From positions 496,001-560,000 of the forward strand of contig NZ_AYTD01000001.1 of assembly GCF_000503215.1 (NCBI RefSeq): DNA of 64,000 nt, read 5' to 3'. Below are positions 8,061 to 16,400 of the stretch, one piece after another. A program made the position numbers and the translations under genes. A model generated the notes under the pieces. That model did not search any database. It worked only from the letters and a program-made list of their open reading frames with translations, and was not told the DNA's origin. Within the stretch, counting starts at the first letter, position 1. Each line of letters begins with the position of its first letter. The DNA comes from Pseudomonas canadensis. GTDB lineage: Bacteria > Pseudomonadota > Gammaproteobacteria > Pseudomonadales > Pseudomonadaceae.

Positions 8061-8849
8061 ATGGCCAAGCACAACGTACGTCTTGCGGATTTCCCCCGGT
8101 TGCCGAGCCCGGTGTACTTCCGTTATTCGGATTTCGCGCCTGACACCGAGTGCACGCCGCACCGGCATTTCTGGGGCTCGCTGGATTACTCGGCCAGCGG
8201 TGTGATGCGCATGGAAGTGGCCGGCAACCGCTTCATGTCGCCGCCGCAATACGCGGTGTGGGTGCCACCTCACACCGAACACAGCTCCTACAATGCCGAG
8301 GCGATCGTCTATCACTCGGTGGGGCTGGCGCCGGAACTTTGTGAGCAACTGCCCCAGCAGCCTTGCACCCTGGCCATCAGCGACATTCTCAAGGCCATCC
8401 TCAGCGATTTTGCCCAGCGTGACGTGAACATGCCGCAGACCGAGTCCGACATCCGCCTGGCCCAGGTGCTGGTGGACCAGCTCAAGCAGGCGCCGATCCA
8501 CGAATGCTTCCTGCCATACGCCCGCCACCCTGGCTTGCTCGGCGTACTCGAAGGCATGCAGGCCGATCCTGCCGACAACCGGCCCCTGGCGCACTGGGCC
8601 GAACAAGTCCACGTGAGCGAACGCACCCTGGCGCGCCTGTTTGTGCGGGAGCTGGGCATGAGCTTCGGCGAATGGCGCCAGCGTCTGCGCTACCTGGCGG
8701 CCATCGAAGCCCTCGACAGCCCACGCAGCGTGCAACATGTGGCGTTTGACCTGGGCTACAGCACCGCCTCGGCCTTTATCGCCATGTTCCAGCGCCAGGC
8801 GGGCTGTACGCCGGAGCAGTATCGACGGACGCATATCCGTACCCGGTGA
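8061..8849 (+). CDS. AraC-family transcriptional regulator
   Basis: The 262-residue protein has an N-terminal cupin-like sensing domain (CTPHRHFWGSLDYSASG, with a possible ligand-binding His pair, then PPQYAVWVPPHTEH). A C-terminal AraC DNA-binding domain follows with two helix-turn-helix units: HWAEQVHVSERTLARLF (about residues 180-200) and SVQHVAFDLGYSTASAFIAM. The ATG at 8061 lies directly after an operator copy, with no obvious Shine-Dalgarno, so translation may be weak or leaderless-like. It is divergent from the EamA exporter, a common local regulator-transporter pair. The effector is not deducible. Confidence 0.92.
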   Translation: MAKHNVRLADFPRLPSPVYFRYSDFAPDTECTPHRHFWGSLDYSASGVMRMEVAGNRFMSPPQYAVWVPPHTEHSSYNAEAIVYHSVGLAPELCEQLPQQPCTLAISDILKAILSDFAQRDVNMPQTESDIRLAQVLVDQLKQAPIHECFLPYARHPGLLGVLEGMQADPADNRPLAHWAEQVHVSERTLARLFVRELGMSFGEWRQRLRYLAAIEALDSPRSVQHVAFDLGYSTASAFIAMFQRQAGCTPEQYRRTHIRTR

Positions 8850-8920
8850 AGTTGTAACAGGCTTTGACTACACTGCTGGGTAGTCCGTGCCCTTCGGTGC
8901 GGTAACAGGGAGAAAACTCC

Positions 8921-9220
8921 ATGAAGATGCTGCGAATTCCGCTGTTGATGATGGGCCTGCTGCTGTGTTCCCAAGGCTTTGCTGCCACCGCTCAGCAAAA
9001 TAAAATGACCACCTGTAACGCCGAAGCCACCACCAAGACGCTTAAAGGTGATGACCGCAAGGCCTTCATGAAGACCTGTCTGTCTGCTCCAGCAGCCAAT
9101 GACGCCAAGACGCTTACGCCACAGCAGCAGAAGATGAAGGATTGCAATGCGGACGCCAAGACCAAAGCCTTGACCGGCGACGCGCGCAAAACCTTTATGA
9201 GCACTTGCCTGAAGAAATAA
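8921..9220 (+). CDS. psiF: PsiF-repeat exported protein
   Basis: PsiF proteins are small periplasmic proteins first noted as phosphate-starvation-inducible in E. coli; their biochemical role is unknown. The 99-residue product has a signal peptide (MKMLRIPLLMMGLLLCSQGF, then AAT) and two PsiF repeats: MTTCNAEATTKTLKGDDRK with AFMKTCLS, and MKDCNADAKTKALTGDARK with TFMSTCLKK. Each repeat has two cysteines, probably forming disulfides. A GGGAGAA ribosome-binding site precedes the ATG at 8921. It is monocistronic and followed by a REP element. Confidence 0.9.
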   Translation: MKMLRIPLLMMGLLLCSQGFAATAQQNKMTTCNAEATTKTLKGDDRKAFMKTCLSAPAANDAKTLTPQQQKMKDCNADAKTKALTGDARKTFMSTCLKK

Positions 9221-9265
9221 TAGCCCCAGGCCATAGAAGGCTGCGACACTCGCACACAGCCCTGC

Positions 9266-9366
9266 TGTAGGAGCGAGCTTGCTCGCGAAAAACCTGAACG
9301 ATAACGCGTGCCTTCAGACTAAAACGCGGTGTTCTTGCGTTTTTCGCGAGCAAGCTCGCTCCTACA
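9266..9366. repeat. REP-type inverted repeat (GAGCGAGCTTGCTCGCGAA variety)
   Basis: A 28-base perfect inverted repeat (9266-9293 with 9339-9366) flanks a 45-base spacer. It lies between psiF and the AI-2E-family permease. Two further copies of the same variety occur at 10425-10507 and 61504-61603, each with the spacer beginning AACGATAACGC or similar. Confidence 0.9.
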
Positions 9367-9401
9367 TCAACATCCTTTAACGCCGTTCGTTTTGAGGCTG
9401 T

Positions 9402-10415
9402 ATGCCAACGTTTTCTCAGCGTCATGTGATATTGCTGGCCAGCTACATCATCATTTTTGGCGGACTGCTGCTGGTACTGCCGCTCAAGTTGCTGCCCAGC
9501 TTGCTGGCTGGCCTGCTGGTGTTCGAGCTGGTCAACATGCTGACCCCCCAACTGCAACGGCTGATCGAAGGACGGCGTGCGCGCTGGCTGGCGGTCGCCT
9601 TGCTCGGCACCCTGATCGTCAGCGTGCTGACCCTGATCTTCGCCGGCGCCATCAGCTTCCTGCTCCACGAAGCGGAAAATCCCGGGGCCTCTCTCGATAA
9701 ATTCATGGGTGTGGTTGATCGCGCGCGCGGCCAGTTGCCGCCGTTCCTCGACGCTTACCTGCCTGCCAGTGCCGCCGAGTTCCGCGTGGCCATCGGCGAC
9801 TGGCTAAGCAAGCACCTGAGCGAGTTGCAGTTGGTCGGCAAAGACGCCGCCCACATGTTTGTCACCCTGCTGATCGGCATGGTGCTTGGCGCCATCATCG
9901 CTCTGCAACGCGTCCCCGACCTGACCAAACGCAAACCCTTGGCCGCCGCGCTGTTCGACCGCCTGCACCTGCTGGTCCAGGCCTTTCGCAATATCGTATT
10001 CGCCCAGATCAAGATCGCCGCGCTCAACACCGCCTTCACTGCCGTGTTCCTCGCCGTGGTACTGCCGTTGTGCGGGATTCACCTGCCGTTGACCAAAACC
10101 CTGATCGTCCTCACGTTCCTGCTCGGCCTGCTGCCGGTCATTGGTAACCTGATGTCCAACACCCTGATCACCATCGTCGCGCTGTCGCTGTCGATCTGGG
10201 TGGCAGTGGCGGCGTTGGGGTATCTGATCGTGATCCACAAAATCGAATATTTCCTCAATGCGCGGATCGTGGGCGGGCAGATCAGTGCCAAGTCGTGGGA
10301 GTTGCTGCTGGCGATGTTGGTGTTTGAGGCCGCGTTCGGCCTGCCGGGTGTGGTGGCGGGGCCGATTTATTATGCGTATTTGAAGAGTGAGCTGAAGCTC
10401 GGTGGGATGGTTTGA
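9402..10415 (+). CDS. AI-2E family transporter (YdiK/PerM-type permease)
   Basis: This 337-residue polytopic membrane protein has about seven or eight hydrophobic segments and the AI-2E/UPF0118 layout: an N-terminal pair of helices (VILLASYIIIFGGLLLVLPL), a soluble middle part, then NTAFTAVFLAVVLPLCGIHL, LLGLLPVIGNLMSNT and a C-terminal GLPGVVAGPIYYAYLKSEL, close to the family's conserved end. Members are proposed exporters of the quorum signal AI-2 or Na+/H+ antiporters, so the actual substrate here is open. The start at 9402 has TGAGG upstream. REP elements lie on both sides. Confidence 0.88.
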   Translation: MPTFSQRHVILLASYIIIFGGLLLVLPLKLLPSLLAGLLVFELVNMLTPQLQRLIEGRRARWLAVALLGTLIVSVLTLIFAGAISFLLHEAENPGASLDKFMGVVDRARGQLPPFLDAYLPASAAEFRVAIGDWLSKHLSELQLVGKDAAHMFVTLLIGMVLGAIIALQRVPDLTKRKPLAAALFDRLHLLVQAFRNIVFAQIKIAALNTAFTAVFLAVVLPLCGIHLPLTKTLIVLTFLLGLLPVIGNLMSNTLITIVALSLSIWVAVAALGYLIVIHKIEYFLNARIVGGQISAKSWELLLAMLVFEAAFGLPGVVAGPIYYAYLKSELKLGGMV

Positions 10416-10424
10416 CGCAGTAAC

Positions 10425-10507
10425 CTGTAGGAGCGAGCTTGCTCGCGAAGAACGCCAACGATAACGCAGCGCTCTCAGGTTTTTCGCGAGCAAGCTCGCT
10501 CCTACAG
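10425..10507. repeat. REP-type inverted repeat (GAGCGAGCTTGCTCGCGAA variety)
   Basis: A pair of inverted copies of CTGTAGGAGCGAGCTTGCTC bounds a short spacer. It is nearly identical to the element at 9266-9366 and sits between the convergent AI-2E permease and YegD-like genes. Confidence 0.9.
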
Positions 10508-10516
10508 TCGATCTTT

Positions 10517-11785
10517 TTAGCAACCGTAGCGCTTGCTGGCTTCGATGGCCAACCCGCTGCCGATGCTGCCAAAGATATTGCCTTCCACATGCCGCGCATT
10601 CGGCAGCATCGCCGAAATGCTGTGGCGCAGCGCCGGAATCCCGCTGGAGCCGCCGGTAAAAAACACCGTGTCCACTTGTGCCACGCTCACCGATGCGTCG
10701 TTGAGCAGTTGCGTCACGCTCCCGCGCACACGCTCCAGCAAGCTGTCGATGGACGACTCGAACAGCGCCCGGCTCAGGTCTACGCTCAGGCCTGCTTCGA
10801 TGCGGTCCAGCGCCACATGGCGGCTGTCTTCGTGGGTCAGTTGGATCTTGGTTTCTTCCACTTCCATCGCCAACCAATGCCCGGCGCGCTGTTCGATCAG
10901 CTTGAACAGGCGGTCGATGCCACCGGTGTCTTCGATGTCGTAGCGCATGCTGCCCAACGCCAACTGGGATTTTTGCGAGTACACCGAGTTGATGGTGTGC
11001 CAGGTGGCGAGGTTCATGTGATGGCTGGTGGGCATGTAGGCGCCGCTTTTCATGCGGCTGCCGTAGCCGAACAGCGGCATCATGCCTTGCAGGCTGAGCT
11101 GTTTATCGAAGTCAGTACCGCCGATGTGCACGCCGCCGGTGGCGAGGATGTCGCTCTGGCGGTTGTCGTTGTGGCGACGGTCCGGTGACAGGCGCACCAA
11201 GGAGAAGTCGGAGGTACCGCCGCCGATATCGACAATCAGTACCAACTCTTCTTTCTGGATGGTGGACTCGTAATCGAACGCGGCGGCAATCGGCTCGTAC
11301 TGGAACGAGATGTCCTTGAAGCCAATCTTGCGTGCCACGTCGACCAGGGTGTTCTCGGCCTCCTGGTCGGCCATTGGGTCGTCGTCGACGAAAAACACCG
11401 GGCGACCCAGCACCACTTCTTCAAACTCACGGCCGGCATTGGCTTCGGCGCGGCTCTTGAGCTGGCCGATAAACAGCGCCAGCAGGTCGGTGAATGGCAT
11501 CGCCGTGCCGAGCACGCTGGTGTCGTGCTTGATCAGCTTGGAGCCCAACAGGCTCTTGAGCGAGCGCATCAGTCGGCCTTCATAGTTTTCCAGGTACTCA
11601 TGCAGCGCCAGGCGGCCGTAGACCGGGCGGCGTTCCTCGAAGTTGAAGAACACCACCGACGGCAGGGTGATCTTGTCGTCCTCCAGCGCGATAAGCGTCT
11701 CCTCGCCGGGGCGGATCCAGCCGACGGTGGAGTTGGACGTGCCAAAGTCGATGCCGCAGGCACGGGCTGGGGATGAGTTTTCCAT
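10517..11785 (-). CDS. yegD: Hsp70/DnaK-family protein, YegD-like
   Basis: This actin-fold ATPase of 422 residues has the Hsp70 nucleotide-binding motifs: phosphate-1 CGIDFGTSNSTVGW (residues 10-23), phosphate-2 LIVDIGGGTSDFSLV, and the adenosine segment VFFTGGSSGIPALRHSI near the C-terminus. It is shorter than DnaK and has no recognisable peptide-binding domain, as in E. coli YegD. The ATG at 11785 replaces an upstream in-frame start that would add 24 basic non-homologous residues. It is divergent from a cbpA-like DnaJ gene 238 bases away, suggesting a chaperone pair. No GrpE is nearby. Client and role are unknown. Confidence 0.9.
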   Translation of the reverse strand: MENSSPARACGIDFGTSNSTVGWIRPGEETLIALEDDKITLPSVVFFNFEERRPVYGRLALHEYLENYEGRLMRSLKSLLGSKLIKHDTSVLGTAMPFTDLLALFIGQLKSRAEANAGREFEEVVLGRPVFFVDDDPMADQEAENTLVDVARKIGFKDISFQYEPIAAAFDYESTIQKEELVLIVDIGGGTSDFSLVRLSPDRRHNDNRQSDILATGGVHIGGTDFDKQLSLQGMMPLFGYGSRMKSGAYMPTSHHMNLATWHTINSVYSQKSQLALGSMRYDIEDTGGIDRLFKLIEQRAGHWLAMEVEETKIQLTHEDSRHVALDRIEAGLSVDLSRALFESSIDSLLERVRGSVTQLLNDASVSVAQVDTVFFTGGSSGIPALRHSISAMLPNARHVEGNIFGSIGSGLAIEASKRYGC

Positions 11786-12023
11786 GACAATCAGGTTCCG
11801 GTTGAAAAACGGCCGCGCAGTGTATGCCAGTCGACGCCGGATGCGTAGGCCGACCATCTGTTAAATCGTGCTTGAAACCTGGGGATTTGCCCCCACATCT
11901 GCTGCATACGGCAAGTGCCGATAACACTTTGACGCACCCCCAGGCCACATCACTCAACAGGTGCAATGCAGCGCACGCTGTGCCCCGGGCTGTGCGATCT
12001 CGATTAAGGATGGTGAACCGCCG

Positions 12024-12965
12024 ATGGATTTCAAAGACTACTACAAGATATTGGGCGTAGAGCCGACGGCCGACGACAAGGAAATCAAGGCGGCCTATCG
12101 CAAGCTTGCGCGCAAATATCACCCGGATGTGAGCAAGGAAAAAGACGCCGAAGCCAAGTTCAAGGACGCGTCCGAAGCCTATGAGGCGCTCAAGAGCGCT
12201 GACAAGCGCGCCGAATACGACGAACTGCGCAAATACGGCCAGCATGGCCAACCTTTCCAGGGACCACCGGGCTGGCAGAGCCGTGGCGGCTTTGGCGGCG
12301 GTGGCGGTGAGGATTTCTCGGACTTCTTCAGTTCGATCTTCGGCTCCCGTGGCGATGCGTTTGGTGGCGGCCAGCGCCGTCCGGCTGGGCGCAAGGGTCA
12401 GGACGTGGAGATGCAACTGACAGTGTCCCTTGAAGAGACACTGTCCACCGAGTCCAAGCAGATCAGCTTCCAGGTGCCGCAATACGATGCCTCGGGCCGG
12501 CATGTGAGCAACACTACCAAGAGCCTGAACGTGAAGATCCCCGCCGGCGTGGCCGACGGTGAGCGCATCCGCCTCAAGGCACAGGGCGCACCGGGGATTG
12601 GCGGCGGGGCCAATGGTGATCTGTACCTGATCATCAAGTTTGCACCGCACGCTAAGTTCGAGGTGGAAGGTCAGGACTTGGTAATCACAGTGCCCCTGGC
12701 ACCGTGGGAGTTGGCGTTGGGCACGGAAGTGGCTGTGCCGACGCTGACCGGCAAGATCAACCTCAAGGTGCCTGCTGGCAGCCAGAACGGCCAGCGTATG
12801 CGCGCCAAGGGCCATGGCTTGCTGAACAAGAGCGGGGAGCGCGGCTTCCTGTTTATTCAGCTCAAGGTGGTGATGCCCAAAGAGGTCGACGAAGAGGCCA
12901 AGGCGTTGTGGCAGGCGTTGGCGAAAAACGCTGACTTCGATCCGAGGCAAACCTGGAATAGCTGA
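12024..12965 (+). CDS. cbpA: DnaJ-class co-chaperone / curved-DNA-binding protein CbpA
   Basis: CbpA is a class B J-protein that stimulates DnaK and binds curved DNA in stationary phase. The 313-residue product starts [20 protein letters not shown] and has the J-domain HPD signature at residues 33-35 ([15 protein letters not shown]). A Gly/Phe-rich linker follows ([20 protein letters not shown]), then two beta-sandwich C-terminal domains ([36 protein letters not shown]). No zinc-finger cysteines are present, separating it from DnaJ proper. ATG 12024 is chosen because the J domain begins there. The modulator gene cbpM, often downstream of cbpA, is not present; the toxin-gene remnant follows instead. 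Confidence 0.93.
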   Translation: MDFKDYYKILGVEPTADDKEIKAAYRKLARKYHPDVSKEKDAEAKFKDASEAYEALKSADKRAEYDELRKYGQHGQPFQGPPGWQSRGGFGGGGGEDFSDFFSSIFGSRGDAFGGGQRRPAGRKGQDVEMQLTVSLEETLSTESKQISFQVPQYDASGRHVSNTTKSLNVKIPAGVADGERIRLKAQGAPGIGGGANGDLYLIIKFAPHAKFEVEGQDLVITVPLAPWELALGTEVAVPTLTGKINLKVPAGSQNGQRMRAKGHGLLNKSGERGFLFIQLKVVMPKEVDEEAKALWQALAKNADFDPRQTWNS

Positions 12966-13139
12966 TCGTAAGCCCTGACGCTGTCCAGTGGAGGGGCGAG
13001 GCAGGGGGCCATGCCGTGCTCGCGAAAAACGCAGGAGCCCCCCATGCACTCAGGCTGCCTGCACAATATCTATGCAGTCCGACCGTGTCGGATCGTTCTA
13101 TAGGCTGGTGTCTTTGTCACCCGTCAAGGACGATCCGCC

Positions 13140-13280
13140 ATGTCAAACCCTACTGCAACTGCCACCCCCGTTGGTGTGTTCAACGCCAGCGCTCGCGGTG
13201 CTCACTACGACTTCCTGAAAGACCGTGTGCCGTCTTGGTTCAACCAGGCGCACTTCGTTCGTTTCTGCATACATAGTTAA
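13140..13280 (+). pseudogene. Truncated N-terminus of a third DUF6543/NEL-toxin-family gene
   Basis: A 46-codon frame with a good AAGGA ribosome-binding site encodes MSNPTATATPVGVFNASARG followed by AHYDFLKDRVPSWFNQA, then an unrelated tail HFVRFCIHS and a stop. The central part lines up with the N-terminus of the next gene (HFDLIKNIIPGCLIGASP): H-Y/F-D, a following K, then IP/VP and an A about seven residues on. This is the typical opening of large Pseudomonas DUF6543 proteins, from memory. Homology ends abruptly after NQA, where A+T-rich sequence begins. It is best read as the stump of a paralogue whose body was lost or replaced; a short expressed peptide cannot be excluded. Confidence 0.65.
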
Positions 13281-13447
13281 CGCAGTCGACATTCCTGATA
13301 AAAGCAATAAAAGACTATTCTTTTTTGCACTTATTTAAATGGTTAATTCTGTTCTCGGGTCAAGAGCTGCCCGGCGGGCATTAATTTATTTTTTATCGGT
13401 AATGCCTAAAACGGTTATTGAATTCAACTGCATATGGAATGTGTGAA

Positions 13448-16400
13448 ATGACTGGAAATTCAGTAGTAAATGTCGCTGGTGATAATCCCGAGAGCAACGA
13501 TAAGGGTATTCATTTTGACTTGATTAAAAATATCATCCCAGGCTGCCTCATTGGCGCTTCACCCGTGCGGCGTAAAGTGCTTAAAGACACCAAGCCTGAC
13601 CTTCCAGACTGGTATGAAAAATGTTCCACTGAGGAACAGAAGCAATTAAAACAGTTACTGGAGGCTGACTGTCATGCGCAAAATGAATGGGAAAAGTTTC
13701 TCGGGGACGTGCAGAACATCACCGCCTACGCTAAACCAAAATTAACCGCAGCCTTGGCCGAAGCAGGCGTCAAGCTGGATGTCGACACTACCTGGCTGCG
13801 CCTGTATTACCCAGTGGAGTATAAGTTTTTCGGCCTTCCGACAGGCGTTCAAACGGGCGACTTTCGTAGCAGGACTTTTTCCTTGTTACAGGCGGCTCTG
13901 CATAATTTCGAAGCCTTTGAAGCTGAGGCGGGTTACTTCGACGGCGAGTCGTTGTTTATAACTGAGCCCGATGCGCGGGGGCACTTCGATGTCATCCGAC
14001 CAGCGCCGATGAAGGTTGAGACATTCGTTGCCATTTGTCGCAAGCTGGACATCGGCGGACAATATGAGAAACATATAAAAGATAAGCTCTATGGCCCCGG
14101 CGGAAGATCTGAGCTGGGTCGTGTGCCCTTTATCAATAATAAAAAAGCAGCCTTGAAGGCCGCCGCGTTTGCCGCCTTGCTGAAAAAGGATATTAAGCGC
14201 AAACATTATGATTTATTGGTCGAGTTGATCAGCGATAAGTTCGAGGTCAAAGATAACGACATACGTCGAACGATCAGTTATAGCCCAATGCGATTGATGG
14301 GATATGACATTGCCGAGTGCGCGCTGTTTTTTCCCACGCACGGGAATCGCTACGACGGCGGCTATGTCATTGTTTATATTCCGGACGATCCCGAACATCC
14401 GGTCAAACATTACGCGTCATTGGCCGAGTTTGAAGAGGAACTTACCCATAAACTGCTGTACCGGCCGCAGGGGAGCAGGATCGACAGTGGCCGGGATGTG
14501 CTCACCGACTACCAGCGGTTTTTCAGCCGCTTCGTGTCGGAAAAGGACCGCGGCCGGTTTTTTCTTCGATTCACCGAGAAAGTCAAAGACTTCCCGTCCG
14601 GTGCCTATTGGACAGACGGGGTGCGAACCTATCTGAAGTACCTTGAGCCGGCCTCCAGATTGGTCGGTCCTTTGGTTGACCGGCACTGGCGGCGCGATCC
14701 CCTGGAAAACATCGACCTGCACCTGAAGATCTCGCTCGACATGCAGTGGCTGGGTATGTCCGGCATCTGGTTTGAAATGTACCTGCAGCACCGCCGACGT
14801 ATCCTCGAGAACGCCCAAGTGCTGGCTGTGTCTACGGCTGCCGAGGACAACCTCACTCGCGAGCGCCGACTCTCCAATTATCTGAACGTCGGCCTGTTCA
14901 TCGTGGGTATTGCCGCGTTCTTTGTGCCGCCCGCAGGCGCCGCGATGTTATTGATCACCGCAAACCAATTGTTGTTCGAGACGATTGAAGGTGTTCGTGA
15001 GTTGAGCCGGGGTGACCGGGAGGCAGGCTGGGCGCATATCACTGATGTCGTGGAGAACCTGGCAACCATGTTGGCGTTGGCGCCAGTATTCCATTTCGCG
15101 GTTTCACCTTTTATCGAAGAGCTCAAAGCCGTCGTGCTCCCCAGTGGCAAGACACGTTTGTGGAAGCCGGACCTCAAGCCCTATCAGTTGGACATGACGT
15201 TGCCGGAAAGCTCCCGACCCAACGCACAGGGTCTTCATCGCTTTGATGGGCGAGATGTTCTGCCGCTGGACGGCAGTCACTACGCCGTGCAGGAAGACGT
15301 GGCCACGGGCAGGTATCGGATGCAGCACCCCACACGCCTCAATGCCTATGCTCCCGAGCTGAACACCAACGGCTCCGGTGCCTGGAATCATGAATTGGAA
15401 CAGCCGCGAACCTGGGAGGGCCCCCAGTTGATGAGGCGCCTTGGGCATGCAGTCAGTGAGTTCAGCGATACCGAACTGGAGCAGATTCGCCATGTCAGCG
15501 ACACCTCTGAAGACGTGTTGCGCAGAATGCATGTCGAGAACGAGCCGCCAGGGCCACTGCTGGCCGATACGATCAGTCGCTTCGATGCGTACAAACAGGT
15601 CGAAACGTTCATCGCCGCCATGAAGGATGATTCCTCGACCTTATCTACTCAGGACCACTCGATCAGTCAGTTGCATGTCATGACGCGTTACTGCAAGTGG
15701 CCAGAACAGGTCTCGATGCGAGTGATCGACGCACAGGCCAAGACACTCTGGAGATATCTCAGCTCACACAGTCCACAGAGCGAAATACGTACCGTGCAGA
15801 TCCATGATTTGCAGTTGCGCAACGGGGAACTGCTGCCGACGCTTCTGGAAGCCCTGGATGAGAGCGAAACCAATACGCTACTGGAGCAAGCGCCTGGAAC
15901 TCCGCGCGGCCTCCTCGACGCACGTGTTGCAACACTGCGCGCGACCATTGCCAAGGTTGCCGAACGCCGTAAAGCTCAGCTACTCAATGATTTTTACAGG
16001 GCCGATACCGACGTCAGCGACCCTCGAGCCAATTTGATTTGGGCACGCTTTCGCGGTGTGTCCATGAAAGTGATCAAAGCGCTTCTGCAAGAGGCCAGCA
16101 GTGCTGAACGGCAACAAATGGCCAAATGGGACTTCGCCGACACGCTGCAGACCAAGCCCATACCGCTCAAATTGGCGGAGGCCTTGCGCATCGCCCAGCG
16201 TGAAGTGCGTCTGGCGCGTGCCTACGAGGGGCTTTATCTGGACGCGTTGATCAACCCGGATACAGAGAAGCTCGTGCTTAATTCGCTGAAGAAACTCTCT
16301 GGCTGGCCAGCTGATTTGCGTATTGAAGTTCGACAGGGTTCGTTTGATGGACAACTACGGGCCAGTGCCGGCGCTATAGAGGCTAAGAGTACCAAGGTGC

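Noticed and set aside
13281..13447. Frameshifted continuation of the truncated toxin-family gene
   Set aside because: The A+T-rich sequence after the break shows no family residues in any frame; it is better read as leader of the next gene.
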